From the NCBI GenBank assembly GCA_020353535.1, contig CP070696.1, positions 4,408,486-4,447,758 on the forward strand: a stretch of 39,273 nucleotides of DNA, read 5' to 3'. Origin of the DNA: Spirochaetaceae bacterium. Lineage in GTDB: Bacteria > Spirochaetota > Spirochaetia > SZUA-6 > DRHE01. The notes under the pieces were generated by a model, which saw only the letters and a program-made list of their open reading frames with translations, ran no database searches and was not told the DNA's origin. A program made the position numbers and the translations under genes. Positions 8,678 to 17,006 of the stretch are shown piece after piece. Position 1 is the first letter of the stretch. Every line of letters starts with the position of its first letter.

Positions 8678-10221
8678 GTCAGCGGACGGGGGGTACGCCG
8701 AAAGCGGCTGGATCCGGAGCTCTGGAGTCCTTGCTAGCCTTCGACAGCCTGGAGGTCGGTCCGGTCCAGCTGGAGAAGCGGCGACTTCTCTGCCCGTACC
8801 GCATCAGCACAGCGGGGCAGGGCGACAGCTATCAGCTGATCTACAGCTACGAGGAGCCGGTTTTCGATCCCAAGGAAGCCTGCAGCCGTAACCTGGCCGC
8901 AATGATCGCCGCCCAGATCTCCCTGAACTACGCTCTTTTCTGCAGACAGATCCGTTTTCGGGGCTGCTTCGACGCGACCGACCGAACACTGCTTCGGGAA
9001 ATGGCGGAAAACACGGCCCGGGAAATCTACGTGAACAAGATCCTCGCCCCCAATCGCTTCATCACCGGGCTTGCGGAGCTTCCCCCGGTCAGCCGCGGAC
9101 CCTATTCCCAGGCGCGGCTGGAGTTCGACGATAGTGCTGAGGATGTTAAAGGGGGTAGCAGCGGCATCGGTACGGCGAACGCGGTGGGTACCTCCGGGAC
9201 TCCGAACGTCGGTAACTGGGACACCAACCTCAAGCGCTACGCCGTGCTTTCCTCCGGGGGCAAGGAGAGCCTCCTGAGCTATGGGCTGCTGGAGGAGCTG
9301 GCAAAGAAGCTTGGCCTGGAAGCCCATCCGATCTTTGTCAATGAGTCCGGACGGCACTGGTTCACCGCCCTCAACGCCTACCGCTATTTTAACTCGATCG
9401 ACGGCAAAACGGCGAGGGTCTGGACCAACAGCGATCGCCTGTTCAACTGGTTTCTACGCCATCTTCCCTTCGTCCGCTCTGACTTCGCCCGGTTGCGCAC
9501 AGATTACTATCCGATCCGGCTCTGGACCGTGGCTGTCTTCGCTTTCGGGGCTTTGCCCCTGCTGCGAAAGAGGGGGATCGCTCACCTGGTTATCGGGGAT
9601 GAGTACGATACGACCCAGAAGGGCAGCCACCGCGGGATTCCCCATTACCATGGTCTTTACGATCAGAGCCGCTGGTTCGACATCGCCCTTTCGCGCTATT
9701 ATAAGGCCAAAGGATGGGCGGTGTGCCAGCTGTCGCTGCTGCGACCCCTGTCGGAGCTGCTCATCGAGAAGGTGCTGGTAGAACGCTACCCCGATTTGCA
9801 GCGCTTCCAGATGTCCTGTCATGCCGCCCATGTCGACGGCGGGCAGGTGGTTCCCTGCGGAGCCTGCGAGAAGTGCCGCCGCATCATCGGCATGCTGACC
9901 GCCCTTGAGGCGGATCCTCGGCGTTGCGGATTTCGCGCCGAGCAGATCCGAAGGAATCTGGCGACCATAAACGGGACGAACCTCCACCAGGAGCAAGCAG
10001 GGGTACAGCACCTCCTCTATCTTCTGGGCAAGACCGGGCATGGCAGTCCGGAGGTGATGAAGCTCCGTTTCGATCCCCAAGCCTCACCGCTCGAAGATTA
10101 TCCGAAGGAGTTGCGGAACAGTCTGATCCGCATCCTTCTGGACCACGCGGAGGGAACGTTGCACCATGATAAGGATTCCTGGCGGGATTTCCAGCCCAGT
10201 ACATCAATGGATTCGGGCTGA
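8674..10221 (+). CDS. PP-loop (ATP pyrophosphatase-like) protein, MurL-like
   Basis: 515 residues starting at an ATG that overlaps the DUF1611 stop (ATGA). A PP-loop-type motif, LSSGGKESLLSYGLL, sits near residue 193, followed by LVIGDEYDTTQKG near residue 305 and a cysteine motif CGACEKCRR near residue 395 that could bind zinc. This arrangement (an alpha/beta N-terminal domain, GGKxS, then a late CGxCxKC) resembles MurL, the ATP-dependent epimerase acting on UDP-MurNAc-L-Ala-L-Glu, but the match is by pattern only. A low-complexity Gly/Ser/Thr insert at about residues 155-185 precedes the PP-loop. The neighbours include a dipeptide-epimerase-like protein, which fits a glutamyl-peptide substrate. 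It could equally be an amide ligase or thiolase-type PP-loop enzyme. Confidence 0.55.
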   Translation: MSQRTGGTPKAAGSGALESLLAFDSLEVGPVQLEKRRLLCPYRISTAGQGDSYQLIYSYEEPVFDPKEACSRNLAAMIAAQISLNYALFCRQIRFRGCFDATDRTLLREMAENTAREIYVNKILAPNRFITGLAELPPVSRGPYSQARLEFDDSAEDVKGGSSGIGTANAVGTSGTPNVGNWDTNLKRYAVLSSGGKESLLSYGLLEELAKKLGLEAHPIFVNESGRHWFTALNAYRYFNSIDGKTARVWTNSDRLFNWFLRHLPFVRSDFARLRTDYYPIRLWTVAVFAFGALPLLRKRGIAHLVIGDEYDTTQKGSHRGIPHYHGLYDQSRWFDIALSRYYKAKGWAVCQLSLLRPLSELLIEKVLVERYPDLQRFQMSCHAAHVDGGQVVPCGACEKCRRIIGMLTALEADPRRCGFRAEQIRRNLATINGTNLHQEQAGVQHLLYLLGKTGHGSPEVMKLRFDPQASPLEDYPKELRNSLIRILLDHAEGTLHHDKDSWRDFQPSTSMDSG

Positions 10222-10250
10222 GAGTTTTCTGTCGGAGAGGGAGTTTGCGC

Positions 10251-11039
10251 ATGGATACGAACAGTTACCGATTTGGTGAGTTGAGCTGGCCGGAGGCTGC
10301 CAAACGCCTCAAAGAGGTGGATATCGTGCTTTTTCCCGTCGGTTCCCTGGAGCAGCACGGTCCTCACCTGCCGTTGGATACCGACGCCTTCGACGCCCTG
10401 CACCTGGCCGAGCAGGTGGTCCAAAGTTGCAGCGATCCCAAGCCTCTCGTACTGCCTCTGCTGCCATATGGGGTGTCCTACCATCATGATGATTTTCCCG
10501 GAACCCTGAGCATCTCAAACGATACCCTCTCTCGCCTGGTCTACGAGATCGGAATGAGCGTGGCCCGCAGCGGAGTGCGTAAAATGGTTATCATCAATGG
10601 GCACGGCGGCAACACCCCTGCCCTAAAGTATGCCGCTCAGATGATCAACCGGGACGCCCATATCTTCACCTGCGTAGATACGGGGGAGACCAGCGACGTG
10701 GATTTAGCCGTGCTGTGTGAAACCCCAAACGATGTCCACGCCGGCGAAATCGAAACCAGCACCGCCCTGGCTTCCCGGCCGGAGTTGGTGAAACTGGATA
10801 AGGCGAAGAGTTTCATTCCCCGTTTTTCCAGCAGCTATCTGGATTTCAGCTCCAAGCGAAGCGTCGATTGGTACGCGCGGACCGCCAAGATATCCCCCTC
10901 GGGCGTTCTAGGGGATCCCTCCAAGGCCAGCCGGGAAAAGGGGGAGAAGATGTGGGAGATCATGATCCGTAATCTCCTAGAATTTGTGGAGCACCTCAAA
11001 AAGCTTTCCCTGGATGAGATTTACGAGAAGCGCTACTAG
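10251..11039 (+). CDS. Creatininase-family amidohydrolase
   Basis: 262 residues from the ATG at 10251, preceded by GGAGAGGGAG at 10234-10243. The creatininase-family metal site is complete: FPVGSLEQHGPHLPLDTD gives Glu34, His36 and Asp45, NGHGGN gives His118, and DVHAGEIETS gives His163 and Glu166. Family members (creatininase, formamide hydrolases of flavin/deazaflavin synthesis, MftE) use two divalent metals to hydrolyse cyclic or linear amides. It lies 29 bases after the PP-loop gene and 9 before the epimerase gene, clearly in one operon. A plausible inferred role is to cut the N-acyl or peptide bond of the epimerised product. Creatinine itself is an unlikely substrate in this context. Confidence 0.82.
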   Translation: MDTNSYRFGELSWPEAAKRLKEVDIVLFPVGSLEQHGPHLPLDTDAFDALHLAEQVVQSCSDPKPLVLPLLPYGVSYHHDDFPGTLSISNDTLSRLVYEIGMSVARSGVRKMVIINGHGGNTPALKYAAQMINRDAHIFTCVDTGETSDVDLAVLCETPNDVHAGEIETSTALASRPELVKLDKAKSFIPRFSSSYLDFSSKRSVDWYARTAKISPSGVLGDPSKASREKGEKMWEIMIRNLLEFVEHLKKLSLDEIYEKRY

Positions 11040-11048
11040 AAGCAGAGA

Positions 11049-12119
11049 ATGAAAATCATCCGTTTGGATGCCTGGATGTATTCACTGCCCCTCAGTGAAC
11101 CGTATACCATCGCCTACGAAACCGTGACCCAGGCGGAGAATATCTTTCTTCGCCTGGCGACCGACAGCGGGATCGTGGGCTGCGGCTGCGCGGCTCCGGA
11201 TGAGAAGATCACCGGGGAAACAGCCTCTCAGGTGCTTGATGTTCTCCGGGAGAGAGTTCCGCCGCTTTTTGTGGGGGCTGATCCACTCCTGATCACACGG
11301 CTTCTGGAGTCGATCGGAACTCAGCTGGCAGACAATCCTTCGGCTCGGGCCGCCGTGGACATGGCTTTATACGATATTTTGGGAAAAGCGGCGGGTCTGC
11401 CCCTGTGGCAGATCCTCGGCGGCTACCGGGATTCGATACGAACCAGCATCACCATCGGGATTCAATCCGTCGACTCAACCGTAGAAAAGGCCCGGAAATG
11501 GGTCGGGCAGGGATTCACCAGCCTCAAGATCAAGGGAGGAGTGGACGTCGAGGAGGACGTTGAACGGGTGCTGAAGGTCCGGGAAGCGGTAGGCCCGGAG
11601 ATCGAGCTTCGCTTTGATGCCAACCAGGGTTTCTCTGTGCAGCAGTCCATCGCCTTTGTAGAGTCTACCGCCTCTGCGGAGCTTGAGCTCCTCGAGCAGC
11701 CAGTTCCACGCAACCAGCTCGAGGCGTTGGAGAATGTAACCAGCAGAGTTTCCATCCCGGTGATGGCGGATGAAAGCCTGATGAGCCTTCGGGATGCTTT
11801 CAGGCTTGCTCGGGGTGAGATGGTGGACATGGTGAATATCAAACTGATGAAGGTAGGGGGAATCTTCGAGGCTTTGCAGATCAATTCCGTAGCGCGGTCG
11901 GCGGGATTGGAAAGCATGGTCGGCTGTATGGACGAAGCCGGTTTGGCGATCGCCGCGGGGCTGCATTTCGCCTTGTCCCGACCCAATGTGCATTATGCCG
12001 ATCTGGACGGACACCTCGATCTACTGAACGATCCAACCAGGGATGCGGTCATTCTTCACAACGGTACCCTCTATCCCACGGGCAAACCCGGAATCGGCTT
12101 TGACCTCTCGGATTTATGA
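11049..12119 (+). CDS. Dipeptide-epimerase-type enolase superfamily protein (DgcA-like)
   Basis: 356 residues. It belongs to the muconate-lactonising subgroup of the enolase superfamily: Lys160-x-Lys162 (SLKIKGG), the metal ligands Asp190 (RFDAN), Glu216 (LEQP) and Asp241 (MADES), and the second-face base Lys265 (NIKLMK). A DLD motif at 318-320 follows (HYADLDGHLDL). In L-Ala-D/L-Glu epimerases the same residues occur at almost the same numbers, and the late DxD binds the free amino group of a dipeptide. It should therefore invert an amino acid within a dipeptide or similar conjugate. DgcA of D-glutamate utilisation is of this type, and a DUF1611 (DgcN-like) gene is in the same operon. Last gene of the operon. 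Confidence 0.82.
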   Translation: MKIIRLDAWMYSLPLSEPYTIAYETVTQAENIFLRLATDSGIVGCGCAAPDEKITGETASQVLDVLRERVPPLFVGADPLLITRLLESIGTQLADNPSARAAVDMALYDILGKAAGLPLWQILGGYRDSIRTSITIGIQSVDSTVEKARKWVGQGFTSLKIKGGVDVEEDVERVLKVREAVGPEIELRFDANQGFSVQQSIAFVESTASAELELLEQPVPRNQLEALENVTSRVSIPVMADESLMSLRDAFRLARGEMVDMVNIKLMKVGGIFEALQINSVARSAGLESMVGCMDEAGLAIAAGLHFALSRPNVHYADLDGHLDLLNDPTRDAVILHNGTLYPTGKPGIGFDLSDL

Positions 12120-12171
12120 AGCGAGAGAGAGTCAATATATTGGTAGGACCACAGGAGGGTGTTAAATTGAA

Positions 12172-12198
12172 ACAGGCCGCCTGCAATGGGCGGCCTGT
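12172..12198 (-). terminator. Hairpin terminator of the minus-strand gene
   Basis: ACAGGCCGCC (12172-12181) and GGCGGCCTGT (12189-12198) form a perfect 10-base stem with a 7-base loop. Read on the minus strand it is followed by TTTCAATTTAA, so it should end transcription of the envelope-protein gene at 12231-12770. On the plus strand no T-run follows, but the strong stem may still slow transcripts leaving the epimerase operon. Confidence 0.6.
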
Positions 12199-12230
12199 CG
12201 GAAATCCCGGATTGAAGGGGGTGAGAATCA

Positions 12231-12770
12231 CTATTCAAACAGGAGGGAGATTTTTCCTCCGATGTATGGGACAACCCCGATGCCCTCGGTGGTCAGTTCG
12301 GGGAAGTACATTCCAAGCAATCCGCCACCCAGGCGGAAGCGCCGTTCCTTGCCGAGGCCGATCCAGATCGACAGATCGGGGAAGAAGACCTGTCCGAACT
12401 CGGCCTGATTTGCCAACCCAAAGAATAGGAACAACAGGCCCCCAACCTGCGCCTGGATGAAGACGGGTTCCAGGGCAAGCTCGAGCATCACGTTAGGCCA
12501 CAATGCGCTCTCCAGGATAAAGGTGAACACCCGCACCCCCGGAGCGATTCTTATGGGTCCCGCGCTGAACTGGTAGTAGAGACCCGCCTCCGGGAAGGGT
12601 AATATGTGGCTCTTCAAGAAATCCCCGACCTCGCTGCTCGATTGAATCTCACCGCCGCCGACAGCGTAGATATTCATGGGAACATCCACGCCCACGTCCA
12701 ACCGCAGCTGGCTGAAGGCCGGAAGCGCTATAATAGCGATGAGTGCAACTACCAAAACAATACGCTTCAT
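12231..12770 (-). CDS. Small exported beta-barrel-like protein
   Basis: 179 residues from the ATG at 12770, preceded by GAGGAGG. The N-terminus is a Sec signal peptide (KRIVLVVALIAIIALPAFSQ, cleavage likely after FSQ or before LRLD). The mature protein alternates hydrophobic and polar residues in strands such as LRLDVGVDVPMNIYAV and ends VVPYIGGKISLLFE, with a terminal aromatic/acidic residue as in outer-membrane barrels. No named family recognised. Its gene is divergent from a similar-looking exported protein at 12994-13530 and its leader contains two inverted repeats (12800-12876). Confidence 0.62.
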   Translation of the reverse strand: MKRIVLVVALIAIIALPAFSQLRLDVGVDVPMNIYAVGGGEIQSSSEVGDFLKSHILPFPEAGLYYQFSAGPIRIAPGVRVFTFILESALWPNVMLELALEPVFIQAQVGGLLFLFFGLANQAEFGQVFFPDLSIWIGLGKERRFRLGGGLLGMYFPELTTEGIGVVPYIGGKISLLFE

Positions 12771-12799
12771 AAAATCCTCCTCGTTTTTTTCTGTTATCC

Positions 12800-12876
12800 C
12801 AATCTTCGGTCACAATTGAAAAGGAAGATTGCGATGTTTTCTTCCTGTCGAAAATCCGGGTAAAAATCCCGGTTTT
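12800..12876 (-). promoter_or_regulatory. Structured leader between two divergent envelope genes
   Basis: Two inverted repeats lie upstream of the minus-strand gene. CCGGG (12856-12860) and CCCGG (12868-12872) surround TAAAAAT and are flanked by AAAA (12851-12854) and TTTT (12873-12876), so the hairpin looks like a terminator on both strands. CAATCTTC (12800-12807) and GAAGATTG (12824-12831) form a perfect 8-base stem with a 16-base loop. A very AT-rich block with repeated TATA-like elements at 12886-12901 probably holds the promoters for both directions. If so, the hairpins fall in the minus-strand mRNA leader and could act as an attenuator. Confidence 0.35.
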
Positions 12877-12993
12877 CAACTGTCATCAAAATATAAATAT
12901 ACCCCGCGTTAACGATCTTTTCCAGGTGGTGTTGCGGTGGAACAAACGTGGTGGATGAACTATGATGAACGGCAACGACGAAGCGGAGGGATC

Positions 12994-13530
12994 ATGAAAC
13001 GGATGGTGGTGATTCTGGCCTTGGTGATGCTGGCCGCCGGTATGAGCTGGACTCAGGAGGCGGAACAGCCGGTAGGGCAACCAAAATCCGCCGTTTCTCT
13101 TCAAGCCGGCGGGCTCATGATCGCCCCGGTCGGCATCGAGGTCGAGTTTTTCCTGGGAGCGGTCGGATTGAGCATCGAGTCCCGCCTTTTCATCAGAAAG
13201 ACCGACGGCGATTGGGCCGGTGCTCTGGAACCTGGTGTCAACCTCCGTATTTATTTCAGTGGTGTGGACAACAGCCTCTTTTTCTTCGCCGGAGTCGATT
13301 TTCTGACTGTCTGGCAGTTCGGCCCGGTCGCCTTTGAGCAGGGAATCGTAAAGCCCCGCGCGGGACTCGGCTACAACTGGCTGCTTGGAAAGGATGACAG
13401 ATGGCGCCTGGGCCTCGAGGTCGGGGCGGCCTGGCTGTATGAGATAATCGACAGCGAGGACGGCGATCTGTATGACATCATGTTCCCCGTCTTACCTCAC
13501 ATCATGCTCGTTTTCGGCCGGACGTTTTAG
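12994..13530 (+). CDS. Small exported beta-barrel-like protein
   Basis: 178 residues from the ATG at 12994, chosen for GGAGGG at 12985-12990 and because a signal peptide follows directly (KRMVVILALVMLAAGMSW, cleavage near TQEAEQP). The mature region has alternating beta-strand character (IGVEFF-like segments, LRIYFSGVDNSLFFFAGVDFL, RWRLGLEVGAAWLYEII) and ends HIMLVFGRTF with a terminal Phe, as expected for an outer-membrane barrel of about eight strands. No family name recognised. It is divergent from the protein at 12231-12770 and stands alone on its strand. Envelope location is inferred. Confidence 0.62.
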   Translation: MKRMVVILALVMLAAGMSWTQEAEQPVGQPKSAVSLQAGGLMIAPVGIEVEFFLGAVGLSIESRLFIRKTDGDWAGALEPGVNLRIYFSGVDNSLFFFAGVDFLTVWQFGPVAFEQGIVKPRAGLGYNWLLGKDDRWRLGLEVGAAWLYEIIDSEDGDLYDIMFPVLPHIMLVFGRTF

Positions 13531-13635
13531 ACCCCGGTCCGCCTTCTATCCCCCGGGCCTCCACCTTCTATCTCTCGGTCCGCGTGCATCACCATGCCTG
13601 TCGGCCGCTTTGGTAAGAACCGACCGGCTAGGCCA

Positions 13636-14658
13636 TCAACGCCCAAGCCTTTTGAGGATCTTCTCGGCTTCCTCCACTCCTTCCTCGATCAGCTGATCCA
13701 GGATTTGGTGCACCGGAAGAATCTCCTTCACCAGCCCCACGCTTTGACCGGCCATCAGTGAGCCGTCCTTCACATCCCCGTCGATGGCCGCTTTACGTAA
13801 GCCGCCGATCCAGAACTCCTCCAGTTTGTGTCCTGCCTCCCTGGCTGTAATTGCCTCCCGCTCCAGCTGAGCGACCAAACCCAGCTGCAGGGTATTGAAA
13901 TCCCGGGTGCCTTCATTGACCAGAGCCCGGACCGGGATCACGGGCATACGAGGATCGAATTGGGCGGTCGGCACCGCATCCTTGGCCGCCGCCCGCAGCA
14001 GAGCCCGTTTGAAGTTCTTGTGGGCCACCGACTCCTCGGCCACGGCGAATTTGGTGCCCAGCTGAACCCCCGAGGCACCCATCATCAGGTAGTGGACCAT
14101 CATCACCCCGCTGCCGATTCCCCCGGCCACAAATACCGGCACTGCGTCGATGCGTGGCAGAATCTGCTCCGCCAGCACCGCGGTGGATACCGGACCGATG
14201 TGTCCCCCCGCCTCATGGCCCTCGATGATCAGGGCGTCGACTCCTCCCTTGACCAGGTTGCGGGCGATCCCTACGGTGGGAGCGAAGCAGAGCAGCTTGC
14301 TCTTGGTCTCCCTTATCCGACTGATCGCCTCCCGGGGCGGCAGCCCTCCGGCCAGGATGATGTAGGGAAACTCGATCTTCAAAACGTGTTCCAGATGCTT
14401 AACGAAGTTCGGTGCAATTGTGATCAGGTTTATGCCGAAGGGTTTATCCGTCTTGTCCCGGGTCTTCTTGATCTCGGTCTTCAGCATCTCCGGCGGCATG
14501 TTGCCCCCTGCCAAAACTCCGAAGGCTCCTGCGTTGGAAATGGCGGACACCAGGGTGGATTCGGAAATCCAGGTCATGGCTCCACCCAAAACGGGATACT
14601 TCACGCCAAGGAACTCCTGGCCCCGGCTCCATAACCTCTCGATCAATTCTCTCGGCAT
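13636..14658 (-). CDS. FabK-like enoyl-ACP reductase / nitronate monooxygenase family
   Basis: 340 residues from the ATG at 14658, chosen because AGGAGG lies six bases upstream; a GTG at 14679 is in frame but lacks this. It is an FMN-binding TIM barrel: YPVLGGAMTWIS near residue 22, AGAFGVLAGGNMP near residue 45, DKPFGINLI near residue 72, EGHEAGGHIGPVST near residue 147, VFVAGGIGSG near residue 175, and GASGVQLGTKFAVAEES near residue 195. The late GDVKDGSLMAGQSVGLV is very like FabK, the flavin enoyl-ACP reductase of fatty-acid synthesis, but nitronate monooxygenases share most of these motifs, so the two cannot be separated safely. It is divergent from topB and not in an evident fatty-acid cluster. 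Confidence 0.78.
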   Translation of the reverse strand: MPRELIERLWSRGQEFLGVKYPVLGGAMTWISESTLVSAISNAGAFGVLAGGNMPPEMLKTEIKKTRDKTDKPFGINLITIAPNFVKHLEHVLKIEFPYIILAGGLPPREAISRIRETKSKLLCFAPTVGIARNLVKGGVDALIIEGHEAGGHIGPVSTAVLAEQILPRIDAVPVFVAGGIGSGVMMVHYLMMGASGVQLGTKFAVAEESVAHKNFKRALLRAAAKDAVPTAQFDPRMPVIPVRALVNEGTRDFNTLQLGLVAQLEREAITAREAGHKLEEFWIGGLRKAAIDGDVKDGSLMAGQSVGLVKEILPVHQILDQLIEEGVEEAEKILKRLGR

Positions 14659-14801
14659 GGCTACCTCCTGCTCGTCCACCCTGAATGCTGCCTGGTGGCT
14701 CGAGGGTAGTCACAATATGCAGAATTTTTTACGGGGTTTCAATGATTGATACGGATAGGCACTTTGACAAAACTCAGCTATTGGCCCAAGATCTACGGAA
14801 G

Positions 14802-16877
14802 ATGAAGTCCATCGTATTGGCAGAAAAACCCAGCGTAGGCCGGGAGCTGGCCCAGGTTCTCGGCTGTAGGAAAAAAGCCAAGGGCTATTCGGAAGGGGAT
14901 GCCTACATCGTGACCTGGGCCATGGGGCACCTGGTGGAGCTGGCCGATCCCCAGGCCTACGACGAGCGCTACAGGACCTGGTCCCTCCACTACCTGCCCA
15001 TGCTCCCCGAACGTATGAAACACCGGGTCATACCTCAAACCTCCGGACAGTTCCGCACCATCCAGTCTTTATTCCGCCGCAGGGACGTGAATAACCTGAT
15101 CATCGCCACCGACGCGGGGCGCGAGGGAGAGCTGGTAGCGCGCTGGATCATGCGCCTGGGCGGCTGGAAGGGCCCTTATCAGCGGCTGTGGATCAGCTCC
15201 CAGACCGAGTCGGCCATCCGGGAGGGATTTCGCACCATCAAAGCAGGCAAGGATTACGACAACCTGTTTCGTGCCGCCGAGTGCCGGTCCGAAGCGGACT
15301 GGATCATCGGTTTGAACATCTCCCGGGCGCTGAGCTGCAAGTTCGATGCCCGCCTTTCCGCCGGCAGGGTGCAGACCCCGACTCTGGCGTTGATCGTGGC
15401 CCGGGAAAAGGAGATCAACAACTTCAAGCCGGAGAGCTATTGGCAGGTCTACGCGGATTTCGGCTCCTACACCGGCCTGTGGCGGAGCTCCGGGGGGGTC
15501 ACGCGAATAAAGGAAGAGAAGCGAGCTAGGGAGATCGCCGCCAAGGTGCAGGGAAAGGAGGGACGCATCATCAAGCTGGAGGCCAAGGACAAGACAGAGC
15601 CCCCGCCCCTGGCCTACGATCTCACCGCTCTGCAGCGGGAAGCCAACAGCCGTCTGGGCTTCAGCGCCCAGAAGACCCTCAGCACCCTTCAGGGATTGTA
15701 CGAGCGTCACAAGCTGGTCACCTATCCCCGGACCGATTCCCGCTACATCAGCAAGGACATCGTACCCACGCTGAAGGATCGCCTGCAGGCGGTGCTGAGT
15801 TCCCGATACCGCAGCACCGTTCAGCAGCTGCTGGCCGGGGAGATCAAGCCGGGCAGCCGCTTCGTCAACGACGCCAAGGTCAGCGACCATCACGCCCTGC
15901 TGCCCACCGAGCAGAGGGCCGATCCCCAGAGGCTCGGACCCGATGAACGCGCACTCTGGGAGATGATCGTGGCCCGCTTTCTGGCCGTGCTTTCCCCCGA
16001 CTACCGCTACAAGAGCATTACTCTGATCACGGAGGCGGAGGGGGAGCAGTTTCTCTCCAGAGGGATCCAGGTGATCGATGCCGGCTGGAAGGCGATAGAG
16101 GAGAGCGTGTCCGACAGGCAGGAGGAGGAGGATGAGGCTCCCGAGCAGGAGCTGTCCACCCACCGCCAGGGGGAGACGGTGCGGGTGGTGGGGACGGAGG
16201 TCAAGCAGGGATTCACTAAGCCCCCACCGCGCTATACGGAGGCCACGCTGCTGGATGCCATGGAGCACGCGGGCCGCTTTATCGAGGATAAAGAGCTTAA
16301 GGCCTCCATCGCCCAGGGGGGCATCGGAACCCCGGCGACCCGGGCCGAGATCATCGAAAAGCTGCTGTCCCACTACTACATCGAGCGCAGGGGCCGAACC
16401 CTCTTCCCCACGCCCCGGGGGCTCGAGCTGCTGGATCTGGTGCCCGGGGATCTGCGCTCCCCGGAGCTGACCGCCCGCTGGGAGCAGCGCCTCAGCCGCA
16501 TCGCCAAAGGTGAGGAAAAGGCCGGCGATTTCAACAGGGATATCCGCAGGAATGCCACGGAGCTGGTGGAGATGGTGAAAGCCTCGACGGCGAGTTATCA
16601 GCCTCGAAGCTTGAGCAACGAACCCTGCCCCGTGTGCGGCAAGATGATGATGCCGGTTTCAGACAAGAAGGGACGGAAGATGCTGGTCTGCCAGTCCCTC
16701 TCCTGCGGATACGAACAGACCGAGGGGCAGGGGGATTCCCTCTCCCGCAGACCCTCCAGGAAGCAGAAGGCCATGGACCGGCGCCTGATCCGGGAGTACA
16801 GCGACAAATCCAAGGAGACCACGACCTTCGCGGATCTGATAAAAGCGGCCCAAGAGCGGCAGGGTAAGAAGCCGTGA
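14802..16877 (+). CDS. topB: DNA topoisomerase III (type IA)
   Basis: 691 residues if started at the ATG at 14802, where the conserved MKSIVLAEKPSV opening begins; an in-frame ATG at 14742 would add 20 residues. Toprim residues are Glu8 and the IATDAGREGE segment (Asp104, Glu108). The catalytic tyrosine is Tyr308 in TYPRTDSRYI. It relaxes and decatenates DNA by cutting one strand. Unlike E. coli TopB, it keeps a C-terminal zinc ribbon with Cys609, Cys612, Cys630 and Cys635, followed by a basic tail, like the TopB forms of Firmicutes. A charged linker DRQEEEDEAPEQE lies near residue 435. It is divergent from the FabK-like gene and is followed after 143 bases by metXW. Confidence 0.9.
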   Translation: MKSIVLAEKPSVGRELAQVLGCRKKAKGYSEGDAYIVTWAMGHLVELADPQAYDERYRTWSLHYLPMLPERMKHRVIPQTSGQFRTIQSLFRRRDVNNLIIATDAGREGELVARWIMRLGGWKGPYQRLWISSQTESAIREGFRTIKAGKDYDNLFRAAECRSEADWIIGLNISRALSCKFDARLSAGRVQTPTLALIVAREKEINNFKPESYWQVYADFGSYTGLWRSSGGVTRIKEEKRAREIAAKVQGKEGRIIKLEAKDKTEPPPLAYDLTALQREANSRLGFSAQKTLSTLQGLYERHKLVTYPRTDSRYISKDIVPTLKDRLQAVLSSRYRSTVQQLLAGEIKPGSRFVNDAKVSDHHALLPTEQRADPQRLGPDERALWEMIVARFLAVLSPDYRYKSITLITEAEGEQFLSRGIQVIDAGWKAIEESVSDRQEEEDEAPEQELSTHRQGETVRVVGTEVKQGFTKPPPRYTEATLLDAMEHAGRFIEDKELKASIAQGGIGTPATRAEIIEKLLSHYYIERRGRTLFPTPRGLELLDLVPGDLRSPELTARWEQRLSRIAKGEEKAGDFNRDIRRNATELVEMVKASTASYQPRSLSNEPCPVCGKMMMPVSDKKGRKMLVCQSLSCGYEQTEGQGDSLSRRPSRKQKAMDRRLIREYSDKSKETTTFADLIKAAQERQGKKP

Positions 16878-16903
16878 TGGCGACCGGCGTCGGGGTGATC
16901 GGC

Positions 16904-17006
16904 GCGGGAGTGCCCTGTCCCGCCGTCGCACCCGTGGCACTCGTCGAACAATCGCAAGCCTGCGATATCGAACTATGGCAACCGCTATCTTGACTTTTTC
17001 AGTCAA
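16904..17006 (+). promoter_or_regulatory. Structured leader upstream of metX-metW
   Basis: Several inverted repeats crowd the gap before metXW. GCGGGA (16904-16909) pairs with TCCCGC (16918-16923). GAGTGCC (16908-16914) can instead pair with GGCACTC (16936-16942), so these two stems exclude each other. ATCGCA (16951-16956) and TGCGAT (16961-16966) form a tight stem with a 4-base loop. TTGACT (16990-16995) and AGTCAA (17001-17006) form another just before the start. Such alternative stems before a methionine gene suggest a possible riboswitch or attenuator. I could not match it to a known SAM-riboswitch consensus, and topB termination is the alternative. Confidence 0.35.

Noticed and set aside
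15069..16373. Long open frame on the minus strand within topB
   Set aside because: It is the mirror of a well-conserved topoisomerase gene in GC-rich DNA; its translation is Leu/Gly/His-rich with no recognisable motif. Similar long mirror frames under cheA, metXW and the GH3 gene were dropped for the same reason.
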